Assembly: GCA_020636375.1 (NCBI GenBank)
Contig: JACJXZ010000014.1
Location: 62,001 to 126,000 of the forward strand
From: Lewinellaceae bacterium
GTDB lineage: Bacteria > Bacteroidota > Bacteroidia > Chitinophagales > Saprospiraceae
DNA: 64,000 nucleotides
Direction of reading: 5' to 3'
In this document: piece after piece, positions 1-11,500 of the stretch
Numbering within the stretch: the stretch's first letter is position 1
How the letters are laid out: each line of letters opens with the position of its first letter
Program-made: the position numbers and the translations under genes
The notes under the pieces: model-generated
Databases searched by the model: none
Seen by the model: the letters and a program-made list of their open reading frames with translations, nothing else
What the model was told of the DNA's origin: nothing

Positions 1-3000
1 TAGGAGAAAGGCGGGATGCCGTTCGGCTGCAGGCTGATCCTTCCGGTTTCCAGCCCGACGCAGTCCGGTTCCTTGACGGTGATGTCCAGGTCGATGAAGG
101 AAAAGGCGGTCAGTTCGACCTCCAGGGTGTCCGGCGGGCAGTTGTTGGCATCGGTAGCGTAGGCGTAGTACGTACCCACGGGCAGGTTCAGGAGGATGCT
201 GTCGGTGCCTGTTTCGCTCCAGCTGTACTGGTAGGGCGCCGTGCCGCCGGAGGCCCGCACGATGATCTTGCCGTTTTTGTCGCCCACGCATTCCGGCTGG
301 GTGGCTTCGAGCAGGGAGAGGCTGACCGGCGCCGGCTCGGCCACGGTATAGGCCTGCACGGCCTGGCAGCCGTTGAAGTCGGTCAGGGTCAGGGAATAGC
401 TGCCCCGGGCCAGGTTGATGATGAAGGGGGCGGTGCTGCCGTTGCTCCAGCGGTACTGGTAAGGGGGCGTGCCGCCCTGGCCCGTCACTTTGATGCTGCC
501 GTCGGCCAGGCCGTGGCAGCTCAGGGCGGACAGAGAATCCAGGGTGATGCCCACGGGGCTGGGTGCCGGCAGCATATAGGTCCGGATGAGGGTGCAGTTG
601 TTGGCGTCGGTGATGGTGACGGTATAGCTGCCGCCGGCCAGGTTGAGGGCGTCTTTCTGGATGCCGCCGTTGCTCCAGCGGTAGGTATAGGGAGGTCTTC
701 CGCCGAAGGCGTCAAGCATTATGGCACCATCGCTGAGGCTGGAGCAGGAGGGGAGCTGCAGGCTGGCCGCCGCCCGGAGGCTGTCCGGCTCTTCGATAAG
801 TATATCTTCAATCACGCTTTCGCAAATGCCTTCCGAGACGGTGACCGAATAGGTGCCGCCGGGCAGGCCGCCGGCGCAGCGTTGGGTATGGCCGCTGCTC
901 CACAGGTACTGGGGCGTGCCGCCGAACACTTCCAGGCAAGCCTGCCCGTTGGCCGCCCCGGCGCAGTTCACGTCTTCAGTCGTTATATCCTGTACGACCG
1001 CCCCTGGCCCGTTGACGATCAGGGAGCGCAGGATGAGGCGGCAGGCCTGCTCGGAGTCGTCGGTCACGGTGATGCGGTAGGAACCCTGGGAGAGGTTGAG
1101 GATGCGCAGCGTATCCGCTATGCCGGTGGTGTCGCCGCTGATGCCGTTGCTGCCTAGCCACTGGTAGGAAAAGGGGCTGGCGCCGTTGAGGGGCACCAGG
1201 GTGATGCTGCCGTCGGCCCCGGCGCAGGTGCTCACTTCGGTGACGAAGCTGCGCAGGGAATCGATGCTCACGGTGGTATTGACCTGGACGCTGTCGATGC
1301 TCAGGCACCCTCCCGCATCGGTCACGGTGACGGCATAGAAATCTGTCGTGCCCGGCGTTTGGCTGGCCTGGATGCTGGTGCTGCTGCCGGTGGCGCCGGT
1401 ACTCCAGAGGTAGGAATAGGGCGGCTGCCCGCCGCTGGCCTGCACGCTCAGCAGGGTGCTGTTGTCCCGGCAAAGGGAAAAGGAATCGGCGGGGGAAAAG
1501 GCGAGGGCGGGCCCGGGCAGCACCGCCACGTTGACGCTGCCCACATCAGCACAGCCGGCATCGGTCGTCGCTTTGAAGTAATAGGTGGTATTCTGGAGCG
1601 GGCTGACGATGGTCGACGGCAGGAGGTTGCCGTCCGTTGCCGGCAGGCCGCTGTGGAAGGTGATGGTGCTGCCGGTAAAGTTGGCGTCCTGGATGTCGAG
1701 GCTGGCCAGGTCCAGCATTGCGCCGGGGCATACTGTCGGGCGATCTGCCGTGCTGACATCCGGCAGGGGGTTGACCACAACAGATACTGCTGCCCGCTGG
1801 GCAGAAAAGCAGAATCCGTCGGTTTCCTCGGCGTAGTAGGTGACGGTTATGGGTGCCGGGCCGTTGTTTTCCAGCGGCAGGGCGGGGGTGAAGAGCTCGC
1901 CGGCAGCGATGGGGTCGCCTCCGTCGGGGCGGTCGTACCAGAGGATGAACTTGTCGAAGCCGGGCGTGGCGCGCAGGAAGGCGTCTTCGCCGGAGCAAAT
2001 GGTGTCGTTCAAAGCGGCCGGGGGCGGCAGGATGGGGTCGTCCGCCAGCCCGTTGCAGTTTTCGTCCTGCTCGTTGCAGGGGGTTTCCGCCATGCCGGGG
2101 TTGATGTTGGGGTTGTTGTCGTTGCAGTCGCCGGGCTGGCTGGCGTAGCCGGCCGGGGGCGCCCCGGAGCAGCTGCTGATGGTTTGGTTGCTCCGCCCGT
2201 AGCCGTCGCCATCGTTGTCGGCATAGTATTCGAAGGTGGGCGGGCCGAGGTCGGCGGAGCCGTAGAAGAGGATTTCGTCCAGGGCGATATCTCCCCGGGA
2301 GCTGATGGTCTCGGTGCCGGCGAAACGGAACTGCAGCACCTGCCCGTCCGCAAAACCGCTGAGGCTGACGTAGGCCCTGTGCCAGTCCGTGCCCTGGTTG
2401 CCGCTCTTTTGCCAGAGGGTATTCCAGGAGAAGCCGCCGTTGTCGGACACTTCGAGCTTCAGCGTGCCGATGCCGACGCCGAACATGTGGTAGAAGAAGG
2501 ACAGGTGGCAGGTGTCGCTGCCCTGCTTGTCCAGTTGTATGCAGTTGGACAGCAGGTAGGCCGTCTTGTTGGGCTGGCAGATTTCGCCGGATGTTTCCAG
2601 GTAGATGTAATTGCCGCCGCCGCTGACGTCGTCGGAGGGGCCGGTGCCAACCGTAGGCGTTCCTCCCGCGTCGACGAGCCAGTCGAAGCCGTCGTCGCGG
2701 CTGTTGCGCCAGGTGCCGGCGATGTCGCACTCGGTATCGCAAAACAGGCCGCAGGCGGGCAGGTCGTCAAAATGGGTGCGTTGGCTTTGGGCGGCCGGCA
2801 GGCATCCCGTTTCGAAGAATACCGGGCAGGAGTTGCCGGAAAAGGAGCCGCCGCAGCTTTTGCGAATGTATACTTCGTAATCTGTTTCCGGCATCAGGCC
2901 GCTCAGTGTAAAGGGCGGGCAGCCGTTCACCGTCATCACCGTGCCCTGGCCGGCCGTAGCGCCGGTACCGGGGGTGAAGCCCGGCGGGCCGTATTCTATA

Positions 3001-3764
3001 ATAGAAACGCCGCAGCTGTTGAATGGCGACCAGTTTATGGTCGTGGCGTTGGTATCCTGGGCGATTACGCTAACGGTTTCCACTGGCAGGCAGGCGATGG
3101 GCGCGAAGACGAGGTTGATGTAATCCAGCCGCCCGGTATGCACCTGGGCGTCGTCGCAGATGTTGAGCCGCCACAGGCCGTTGGGGTCGGTGGCGCCGTC
3201 GTTGAACTGAAAGAGACTGCCCTCCGGCCGATACGGTTCGGCGGTAAAGGGCGGCTCGCCATCCTTGACGGAAACGCAGCTTTCCATGTTGAGGCGCACG
3301 GGCGCGCCGCAGTTCGGCACGGCAGGGTCGCCGTAGTTGTCGTCGCCCCCGCCGTTGTCGCGGGTGAGCGGTATGGTGATGCCGCCCGGGGAAGTGAGGG
3401 TAATGTCCAGGTCGTTGGCCCAGGGATGGCGGATGATGAATTGTACCTCCCGCAGGAAGACATCAAACCCCAGCCGGCTGCCCGGCGCGTTGTTGACGTT
3501 GACGACGACCTGTTCGGGATCGGGTACGACATTGACATTGGGGTCACAGCCCGCATCCGGGATGTTCAGCCCGATGGGGCACTGGGATGGGTTGTTGACC
3601 ACCACGCTCTGGGCCGGGCCGCAGAGGGGCAGGAAGAGGGCGAAGAGCAGGGGCAGCGCGCACACCGGCAGATAAGCAGCCTGGCTTCTTCCAGGCAAAA
3701 CGCATACACGAATGCACGAATGTACGAATGCACAAAGGTTTGAGCGTAAGGGCAATTCTCTCAT
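1..3764 (-). CDS. Large exported multidomain protein with SprB repeats (C-terminus outside window)
   Basis: The minus-strand frame is open from a stop near 3805 to base 1, giving about 1254 codons, with the 3' end beyond the window. The first ATG (3764) precedes a hydrophobic stretch ending near GPAQS, read as a signal peptide. In order I see: a P-domain-like region (HPWANDLDITLTSPGG, RDNGGGDDN, then WRLNICD); a fibronectin III-like stretch; a MAM-like jelly roll (DGFDWLVDAGGTPT); a MopE-type motif (YYADNDGDGYG with GDCNDNNPNINPG); two Ig/PKD-like segments; and five complete plus one partial SprB repeats (pattern GGTPPYxYxWSNG ... GxYxxTxTDxNxC). Such proteins are usually T9SS-exported adhesins or motility-associated surface proteins. 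A C-terminal sorting domain is expected but cannot be seen. The function is inferred only from domains. Confidence 0.85.
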   Translation of the reverse strand, partial: MRELPLRSNLCAFVHSCIRVCVLPGRSQAAYLPVCALPLLFALFLPLCGPAQSVVVNNPSQCPIGLNIPDAGCDPNVNVVPDPEQVVVNVNNAPGSRLGFDVFLREVQFIIRHPWANDLDITLTSPGGITIPLTRDNGGGDDNYGDPAVPNCGAPVRLNMESCVSVKDGEPPFTAEPYRPEGSLFQFNDGATDPNGLWRLNICDDAQVHTGRLDYINLVFAPIACLPVETVSVIAQDTNATTINWSPFNSCGVSIIEYGPPGFTPGTGATAGQGTVMTVNGCPPFTLSGLMPETDYEVYIRKSCGGSFSGNSCPVFFETGCLPAAQSQRTHFDDLPACGLFCDTECDIAGTWRNSRDDGFDWLVDAGGTPTVGTGPSDDVSGGGNYIYLETSGEICQPNKTAYLLSNCIQLDKQGSDTCHLSFFYHMFGVGIGTLKLEVSDNGGFSWNTLWQKSGNQGTDWHRAYVSLSGFADGQVLQFRFAGTETISSRGDIALDEILFYGSADLGPPTFEYYADNDGDGYGRSNQTISSCSGAPPAGYASQPGDCNDNNPNINPGMAETPCNEQDENCNGLADDPILPPPAALNDTICSGEDAFLRATPGFDKFILWYDRPDGGDPIAAGELFTPALPLENNGPAPITVTYYAEETDGFCFSAQRAAVSVVVNPLPDVSTADRPTVCPGAMLDLASLDIQDANFTGSTITFHSGLPATDGNLLPSTIVSPLQNTTYYFKATTDAGCADVGSVNVAVLPGPALAFSPADSFSLCRDNSTLLSVQASGGQPPYSYLWSTGATGSSTSIQASQTPGTTDFYAVTVTDAGGCLSIDSVQVNTTVSIDSLRSFVTEVSTCAGADGSITLVPLNGASPFSYQWLGSNGISGDTTGIADTLRILNLSQGSYRITVTDDSEQACRLILRSLIVNGPGAVVQDITTEDVNCAGAANGQACLEVFGGTPQYLWSSGHTQRCAGGLPGGTYSVTVSEGICESVIEDILIEEPDSLRAAASLQLPSCSSLSDGAIMLDAFGGRPPYTYRWSNGGIQKDALNLAGGSYTVTITDANNCTLIRTYMLPAPSPVGITLDSLSALSCHGLADGSIKVTGQGGTPPYQYRWSNGSTAPFIINLARGSYSLTLTDFNGCQAVQAYTVAEPAPVSLSLLEATQPECVGDKNGKIIVRASGGTAPYQYSWSETGTDSILLNLPVGTYYAYATDANNCPPDTLEVELTAFSFIDLDITVKEPDCVGLETGRISLQPNGIPPFS

Positions 3765-3804
3765 TAGTAAGGGTTTGGTTCTGTTTTGGGATCGCGGACT
3801 GGCC

Positions 3805-3880
3805 TAGCCACGAAGACACCAAGTCACTAAGATGCACAAAGACTTAGTGGGTTCTTCGTGTCTTTGTGTCTTTGTGGCTA
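3805..3880. repeat. Imperfect palindrome, copy 1 (TAGCCACGAAGACACCAAG type)
   Basis: The left arm TAGCCACGAAGACACCAAG faces a right arm ending TCTTTGTGGCTA, with ACTAAG/CTTAG inner pairing. It lies just upstream of the start of the 1..3764 gene. A second copy is at 4199-4273. It looks like a dispersed intergenic palindrome that could fold in RNA. Between the copies (3900-4190) I see only short CACCGAAAT/ATTTCGGTG complementarity and no gene. Confidence 0.6.
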
Positions 3881-4198
3881 GATAAGCCAGTACAGGACAG
3901 CGCACTCCAAATATAGCGTGTTTACGTAACTGTTTGGGCATTTCGGTGTTGCGGTTTTCCGATATAGAACCGGTGCCTGTGGTAGTCAGGCTCAAGGTTA
4001 GCCATATTTACCCTGACGAATGGACGGCCGCAGCACCATAACACCGAAATACCAGAACACCAAAATACCTAAAGTAGTGCGTGTTTACTCGTAAAGGCAT
4101 TGCGTTGACAGCAAAATGCTTTGCCAAACCGCAATAAAGTAACCAAATATGGCGGACATTTTGAAAAAAAAGTAACTATTTAGCAGTCCTCCGCTTTT

Positions 4199-4273
4199 TA
4201 GCCACGAAGACACCAAGACACTAAGATTGCACAAAGCCTTGGTGCGATCTTGGTGTCTTGGTGTCTTCGTGGC
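4199..4273. repeat. Imperfect palindrome, copy 2 (TAGCCACGAAGACACCAAG type)
   Basis: The arms TAGCCACGAAGACACCAAG and CTTGGTGTCTTCGTGGC are nearly perfect complements around a loop that itself pairs. It shares its arm sequence with the copy at 3805-3880, which identifies a repeat family rather than a chance hairpin. No coding sequence is supported in 3765-4496. Confidence 0.6.
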
Positions 4274-4375
4274 AAAGGCATCAGGCTCACCTAAACAGTT
4301 ACAAAAAAAGTTGAATTTAGAAGGCAGCGCCGGGCGGTTGACAGAAAGGTGGGCGGCTGGCAGGGGTAATGTAGG

Positions 4376-4473
4376 GTTTGAGGTGAAGGCTGAGGCTGAG
4401 GTTTAGGATGGGGAACAGCCGGGGGTATTCCCCGGGAAAACGCTTCAAACCTCAACCTCAACCTCAACCTCAT
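4376..4473. repeat. Inverted repeat downstream of the choice-of-anchor gene
   Basis: GTTTGAGGTGAAGGCTGAGG on the left is mirrored by CCTCAACCTCAACCTCAAAC-like repeats on the right (4443-4473), with a short GGGGAAxxCCCC-like centre. It begins about 24 bases after the stop of the 4497..5303 gene, so it could act as a transcript-end structure. The tandem CCTCAA hexamers also suggest simple-repeat expansion. Confidence 0.4.
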
Positions 4474-4496
4474 CAAGCCTGCAAAAGGCAGGAAAG

Positions 4497-5303
4497 CTAC
4501 CTCTGTATAGCTATTTTCCTCACCACCTGTCCCTTTTCCGTTTCCATCAAAAGGAAATAAATCCCGGCGGATATTCCGGAGGCCTCCAGCCGGTTGGTTT
4601 CCCGGCTTGCCGGCCATTGGCGGAGTTCTCTGCCCTGGCTGTCTATGAGCCGGATAGCGCGAAGCAGGTTCTTCGGGCTGTGGACAAAGATTGCCTCGGT
4701 TGCCGGGTTGGGATATATTTTTACGTCCGGCCCGGAATCGGGTTGCGGGATAGCGTTTGTGGGTTCAAAACTGGCTGTGCTGGTAGTGGTATACAGCGCA
4801 TCGCCGGTATTGGTGCCATTGTTGTTGGCATCCAGAACGGAGGCATAGAAGGTAATGTCTCCTGCGTCTTCCTCCGGGGCGGCCCATTCCATAGACCAAC
4901 TGGCCTGCATATTGCCTGCGGCGCGGTGGGTGACGTACCTTCGGGGCAGCCCGATGCCGTTGATGACCTGCATCTGTTGGGGCGCGGTGAGCACCCAGGT
5001 GCCGATTTTCTGGTTGGCGGCATCCAGGGCAGTGATCTGGAAGCCGTTGCGGGGCGACTGCGCCCCTTCGATGGAAACGGTGACCGTCAGGGTATCGCCG
5101 GCCCGATAGGTGCCGGCGCCTCCGTCGACGTCGATGCCGATTTGGGCGGATCCCACATTATTCGGGATATTGTGGCAGGGGGCGCGCCCGCAGGTGAGTT
5201 CTCCGGGGGCGTTTGTATTCTCCGGCAGGGCGCCGGTGCTGTTGCTTAACCAGAGGAAGCTGCCAAAAAACAAGGCAACGACAGAAAGTTGGGTGATTTT
5301 CAT
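4497..5303 (-). CDS. Exported choice-of-anchor-like protein with T9SS type A sorting domain
   Basis: 268 residues. An N-terminal hydrophobic signal peptide (MKITQLSVVALFFGSFLWLS) is followed by a beta-sandwich resembling the reelin-like/choice-of-anchor V family. Family members typically start with a CxxCH-like motif; here it is spaced C-GRAP-CH (residues about 38-44), so covalent haem attachment is doubtful. The body has the GDTLTVTVSIEG and FQITALD strands expected of the fold. The C-terminal 75 residues (IYPNPATEAIFVHSPKN, GISAGIYFLLMETEKG, ending in VRKIAIQR) are a typical T9SS type A signal, implying export and surface attachment or release. It stands alone, transcribed away from the 2378-residue gene upstream of it. 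The substrate or partner is unknown. Confidence 0.8.
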   Translation of the reverse strand: MKITQLSVVALFFGSFLWLSNSTGALPENTNAPGELTCGRAPCHNIPNNVGSAQIGIDVDGGAGTYRAGDTLTVTVSIEGAQSPRNGFQITALDAANQKIGTWVLTAPQQMQVINGIGLPRRYVTHRAAGNMQASWSMEWAAPEEDAGDITFYASVLDANNNGTNTGDALYTTTSTASFEPTNAIPQPDSGPDVKIYPNPATEAIFVHSPKNLLRAIRLIDSQGRELRQWPASRETNRLEASGISAGIYFLLMETEKGQVVRKIAIQR

Positions 5304-5419
5304 ACGCTGTGATTTTGGGTGATTCGACAGGTCCCAAAATACTGAGCTGCCGCCGCCGGGATTGTAGGTTGGATGACAATAGGGGCTGTTTGGAAGCCAA
5401 ATATCTTGGAGTCACAATT

Positions 5420-5520
5420 TTTGTGTAAAAGTGTAAATGGGAAAAGGTGTAAACGAAACCTCACAAGGCCTAAGGAGCACCTTACTTTTATACCTTTACA
5501 CTTTTGCACATTTACACTTC
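5420..5520. repeat. GTGTAAA-rich imperfect palindrome
   Basis: Tandem GTGTAAA-like words (AAAGTGTAAATGGGAAAAGG) are mirrored by TTTACACTTTTGCACATTTA. The palindrome ends about 7 bases from the stop codon of the giant gene at 5527, so it could form a structure at the 3' end of that mRNA. There is no T-tract, so an intrinsic terminator is not claimed. Confidence 0.4.
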
Positions 5521-5526
5521 CTTCGA

Positions 5527-8500
5527 TCACCTCATCAACACCACATCCCCCTTAAACACCACCACCTGCCCGTCCACCATCTCGATCTCGGCAAAATAGG
5601 CAAACACGGCGTTGTTCATGGGTTGGCCGCGGAAGGTGCCGTCCCACCCGTGCGCCGGATTGTTGGGCTGGAAGCCGGCATCCTCGAAAACGGGCTCGCC
5701 CCAGCGGGTGAATACTTTAAAGGACTGAACTTCTTTCACCTCCTTGCCGGCGAAGATCATAAACCTGTCGTTGGCCCCGTCGCCGTTGGGGGAGAAGACG
5801 TTGGGAATATAAACGTTGTACTGCTTGTTGACGACCACCAGCTCCCGGTCCTCCGCCGAGCAACCGTTGATGTCCGTCACCAGCACGGAGAAGTAGGTGC
5901 TGAGCTGAGGGGTAAAAATGGCCGTCAGGCAGGTGTCGCAGCCCAGGCTGTCGGGCTGCCAGAATACCTTGCCGACCTGCTCCGCCGGGATGTTGACCAG
6001 AGCCTGCACCAGGATGCTGTCGCCAATTTGGATGACATTATCCTCCCCCGGGAAGTTGGCCACCAGCACCACCTGCATCTCGTCGGGCTCGGCGAGCTGG
6101 AACTGCAGCTCCGCCTGGCAACCCGTGGCGTCCTGCACGACGATGTCGTACACGCCGGGGCCAAGCGGCACGAAGGACGCTGATCCGCCAAACGGCCCGC
6201 CGTTGAGGCTGTAGCGGTAGGGCGGTGTTCCGCCGTTGACTGAGTCGATGGCGATGATGCCGTCGTTGGACTGGAAACAGCTGATGGGGCTGACCGAAGC
6301 GTGCGGCACCAGGAAGGCGATCTCTGAATCGACCACGGCCTGGTCCGTGTCGCTGCATCCATTCTGCGTGTTTAGTACGGTAAGGGTATAAGTCCCGGGC
6401 TGGCCGGCGTCAATGAAGGGCTGGCCTGGAACCATGATGTCGACGTCGTCGTCGGAGGTCCAGGTATATTGCAGCCCCGGCCCCATGCTGGTGCCGCTGC
6501 CGCCCAGGGATCCGACGTTGAAGGTGCAGCTGAGGGTGATGTCCTCGCCGGCGTCAGCCACGGGGCGCTCCTCGATAATCACGCGCACCCGGGCGCTGTC
6601 GTTGGGGCAGGGTGCCTGGGCCTGCACGTAATAGGTAAACAGATATGTGCCCGCCGGCTGCTGGCCGGGCAGGAAGCTGTCGCCGGTCGGGTTGAAGCTG
6701 CCGGGCAGCAGGGCCGGGCCGCCGGCGAAACTCCAGGCGCCGCCGCTTTGCTCGCCTTCCAGCAGGCTGGAGAGCTGGATGGCTGTATTGGTGCGGCTGC
6801 ACAGCTCAAAGGGGTCGCCGGGCGTGCCGGCAGTGACGGGCTGCCGCACCACCGCCGTCACCGATGGGGGGCTGGGCAGGCTGCAGTTGGGATGGCCGGC
6901 GTCGGTGATGTCCTGCAGGCTGAACAGGGTGGTTTGGGTTAGGGGCAGGGTCATGGTGTATCCCTCTTCGACACCGCTCAGGGCCGTGGGCTGCCCGTCG
7001 ATGAACAGCGTCAGGTCGTAGGGGCCGCCGTCGCCGAAAAATTCGATGTCGAGCTGCGCCTCCTCGCCGGCGCAGAGGAAGGGCGTGACGGACAGGCTGA
7101 CGGTGGCGTCGGGGCAGAGCAGGCCGTTGCAGCTGGCCTCTGTGCTTGCCGCCGGGCAGGCGTTGGCGCTTAGCGCAGTCACCGTAATGGTTGCCTCTTC
7201 TCCGGGCAACAGGCCCTCCTCCAGATAAGAAGTGTCGCTTAACATCGTGCCGGCACCGCTCGCCTGATAACCGGAAGCATTCGCCACAGTGTTCCAGGTG
7301 AAGAGGACGCTGCCGAAGCTGGGCTGGCAGGCCACTACCGGCACCTGAAGCAGCGGGTCTGCCTGGACGTTTTGAGCAGACGGTTCGGAAAAACAGCCGT
7401 TTTCCTCCACCTGCAGGCTAATGGTATAATTGCCGGCGGCGGGCCATTGCACCTGATAGGGCCCGGCGCCGCTGCCGCTGATGACGGCCCCGCCGTCGAA
7501 ATCCCAGCTGTATATTGCATTGGGCGTAGCGGTACCGGTATACGCCACCGTTGCCTGCCCTTCTACGCAGATCACCGGCGTGGCGGTGAAATCGGCGGTG
7601 GGGTTAGCGAAGACGTTCAGGAAGGCCGTATCGGCCACCACGCAGACGTCTTCCGTCCAGGTGGCAACGATGGGGTTGGGCTGGCCGATTTGGCTTCCGT
7701 CGACTGTCCACTGGGCGTTATTGGGGTCGGTTATTCCGATGCCACTCCAGCTGAGGCTGCCGTTGCCGGTATCATTCAGGATATCAATTTCTAAAGCAAT
7801 GTCGAATGCCGTTCCGCCAAAGCACTGGTCGGCGGGCGGCTGGATGGCGAGGGTGACATCCGGGCAGGGCAGGGCAGCGCAGGTGGCGGTGGTGTTCACC
7901 GCCGGGCAGGCGTTGGCGCTGAGGGTGGTGAGCTCAATGCTTACCTCCTGGCCAGGCTGCAGGCCGGCAATGAGGTAGCTGTTATCAGAAAGCATGTTAC
8001 CCTGGGGGCCGTCCGTCACCTGTACCTGATAGGAAGAAGCGTTGGGCGTGTTGTTCCAGGTGAAGAGTACCGAGGTGTAGGTGGCTTCGCATTGTATGGC
8101 TGGCGGGGTTAGAATATCGTCCACCGTCACAGGTTGTGTTTCCGTTTCCGAAAAGCAGCCGTTTTCTTCCACCTGCAGGCTGAGGGTGTAATTGCCGGGG
8201 TTATCCCATTGCACCTGATAAGGCCCGGCGCCACTGCCGCTGATAACTGTCCCGCCGTTAAAATCCCAGTTGTACGTTGCGCCTGGCGTAGCCGTACCCG
8301 TATATGCCACCGTTGCCTGCCCTTCGACGCAGATCACGGGCGTAGCGGTGAACTCGGCGGTAGGATTGGCGAAGACGGTGAGCCAGGCCGTATCGGCCAC
8401 TACGCATACGTCCTCCGTCCAGGTGGCGGCGATGGGGTTGAGCTGGCCGATTTGGTTGCCGTCGACTGTCCACTGGGCATTATTGGGATTGCTTATTCCG

Positions 8501-11500
8501 ATGCCGCTCCAACTGAGGGTGCCGTTGCCGGTGTCGTTCAAAATATCAATTTCCAGAGGAATGTCAAACGCCGTGCCGCCGAAGCACTGATCGGCGGGCG
8601 GCTGGATAGCGAGAGTGACATCCGGGCAGGGCAGGGCAGCGCAGGTGGCGGTGGTGCTAACCGCCGGGCAGGCGTTGGCGCTGAGGGTAGTCAGTTCGAT
8701 GCTCGCCTCCTGGCCGGGCTGCAGGCCGGAGATGAGGTAGCTGTTGTTGGAGAGCATGGCGCCCTGGGGGCCGTCGGTCACCTGCACCTGATAGGAAGCG
8801 GCGTTGGGGGTGTCGTTCCAGCTGAACAGCACCGAGGTGTAGGTGGCTTCGCATTGTACGGTTGGCGGGGTTAGGATGTCGTCCACCGTTACCGATTGTG
8901 TTTCCATTTCCGAAGAACAACCGTTTTCTTCTACCTGCAGGCTGAGGCTGTAATTGCCGGGGTTATCCCATTGAACCTGATAAGGCCCGGCGCCGCTGCC
9001 GCTGATGACGGTGGCGCCGTCGAAATCCCAGTCGTACGCCGCGCCTGGCGTAGCGGTACCCATGTACTCCACGGTAGCCTGCCCTTCCACGCAGATGACC
9101 GGCGTGACAGTAAAATCGGCGGTCGGATTGGCAAAAACGGTGAGCCAGGCCGTATCGGTCACTACGCACACGTCCTCCGTCCAGGTGGCGACGATGGGGT
9201 TGGGCTGGCCGACCTGGCCGGCATTGACCCGCCAGCGGCCGTTATTGGGGTCGGCGATGCCGGCGCCGCTCCAGGTGATGGCGCCGTTGCCGGTATCGTT
9301 GATAATATCCACCCCGAGGGGTATCTCAAAGGGCGATCCGCCGAAGCACTGGTCGGCGGGAGGCTGGATGGCGAGGCTGACGTCCGGGCAGGGCAGGGCA
9401 GCGCAGGTAGCCGTTGCCGTTACCGACGGGCAGACGGTGGGGCTGAGGGCAGTCAGCCCGATGCTCACCGATTGGCCAGGTTGCAGCCCGCCCACCAGCA
9501 GGCTGGTATCGGAGATGATGGTCCCCGCCGGGCCGTCGGTCACGACGGCGGAGTAGGCGAAGGCGTTGGGGGTGCGGTTCCAGGTGAACGTGACGGAGGT
9601 GTAGGTGGCTTCGCAGGTGATGGTGGGCGTTGTCAGGGTGTCTGCTACCTGCACCGTTTGGGTATAAATATCGGAGATACAACCCGCTTCTTCGATCTGC
9701 AGCTGTATGGTGTAAGAGCCGGGTGCCGCCCACTGCACGTCGAAGGTGTCAGCAGGCGTGGCCGTACCGCCGTCGAAGTCCCAGTCGAAGGTTGCAGTCC
9801 CGCCGGCAGAGCCAGTAAAGGCCACTTCGGAAGTACCATCCAGGCAGATGGGGCTGGCAGCGGTGAAAGTGGCGACGGGCGTCGGCAGCACAGTTATAAT
9901 AGTATTTGCGCTATAGCTGCAGCTGCCCCGGGTGTAGGTCAGGTTGATGGTATGCATGCCGGTGCCTGCCGCTGCCGGGTCAAACAAGCCGGCCGGCCCG
10001 TCGGTGATGCCGGGTCCCTGCCAGGCGAACGCGCCGTCGGCCGGCCCGCCGCTGAGGGTGGCGCTCAGGGTGATGGGCGCCGTGGCTGCATCCAGGCAGA
10101 TGTCCGGCACGGGGGTGATGTCCAGCGTGATATCCGGACAGGCCTCGGCGATGCAACTGGCCAATACCGTAGTATCCGGACAGGCAGTAGCGCTGAGGGC
10201 GGTGATGCTGATCGCTACCGAGTCGCCGGGCGTAAGGCCATCCACCAGGAAGCTGGTGTCGGAAACCATCGTGCCGCCCTGGGGCGTCAGTACGGTGACG
10301 AGGAAGGAGTCCACCGCCGGGTTCGGATTCCAGAAGAATTCCACCGAATTTTCGGTGCTGCGGCAGTTCACGAGGGGCGGCTGCAGCCGGGGTTGCACCT
10401 CGATGGTATCGGCGAACAGCTCGGAGAGGCAACCGTCCTGTTCGATCTGCAGGCTGACGATCTTCTGGCCCGGCGTTGTCCAGTGAACGGGTTGCAGGGT
10501 ATCATTGGGCGCAGCGGCGCTGCTCCCCCCCCCAAAGTTCCAGGTAAAAGAGGCAGCAGGATCGGCCATGCCCGTAAATTCGATAAGGGCCGTATCGGAA
10601 AGGCAGATGGTGTCCGGCAGGGTGAATTCCGCTACCGGTACAGGCAGCACCTCCAGGGTGACCTCCCCCTGCCCCGGGCAGTCGCCGGAGCTGGTGACGA
10701 ACTGCACGGTATGGAGGCCCGCCCCCGCCACGGCGGGATCAAAGGTTCCGGTGATCGAATCCACGATACCCGGGCCGCTCCAACTGCCGTCGGGCAGGGT
10801 GTCGGCCACGGTGACGGACAGGTTGAAGGCCGGCGCGTCGGCGCAGCGGGGCGCTTCCGTTGCGATCACTACCTCCGGCGCGATGCAGGAGAGGGTAGAG
10901 CATTGAATGGGGTTGCTGGGCGTTCCCGGGCAGCCGGAGCCGTCGTCGGCCAGCACGATGAGCTGTACCGTTTCGCCGGGGCTGAGGCCGCCCAGGGTGA
11001 AGGACGTGCCGGTCACGCTGCCGCCGGTTTGTCCGCTGAGGACCTGTACCGAATACCCGGACGTGCCCGGCACCGTCGGCCAGTTCACCGTGATGCTGTT
11101 GCTGGTGGACGGCCCGCAAACGGGCATGGGCGCCGGCACGGCGTTGATGATGACCGTGCCCTGGTCGATGCCCTGGCAGGGGAAGGTACCCACCTCGTAG
11201 ATGATGTCATAGACTCCCGGCCCCAGGGTTTCCGGGTCCAGGACGTTGGCGGGCACGCCGTTGATCGTCCACGTCCCTCCGCTGCTGCTGCCCGGTTCGA
11301 GCCAGGAGTTGAGGAGGATGGGGCCGGCCTGGGCGCAGACCTCCGGCGGGGCGGTGAAGTTGGCAGAAGGCAGGGCGCTGACCTCCACGAACTCCATAAA
11401 GTCGTTGAGGCAGGGGGGCGTGCCGGCAGTATAGGATACGAAGTGCAGGCCCGGCCCCCAGAAGGAAGGGTTGAACTGCCCGTTGGAGGGCGAGCCGTTG

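Noticed and set aside
1359..3743. A 794-codon plus-strand open frame
   Set aside because: It is antisense to the SprB-repeat gene. Its protein is Gly/Val/Ala-rich with no domain, while the minus strand encodes clear P-domain, MAM and SprB motifs.
3804..3995. 63-codon minus-strand frame reading through a palindrome (LATKTQRHEE)
   Set aside because: The peptide is the translation of the dispersed TAGCCACGAAGACACCAAG repeat. It has no family and no start signal.
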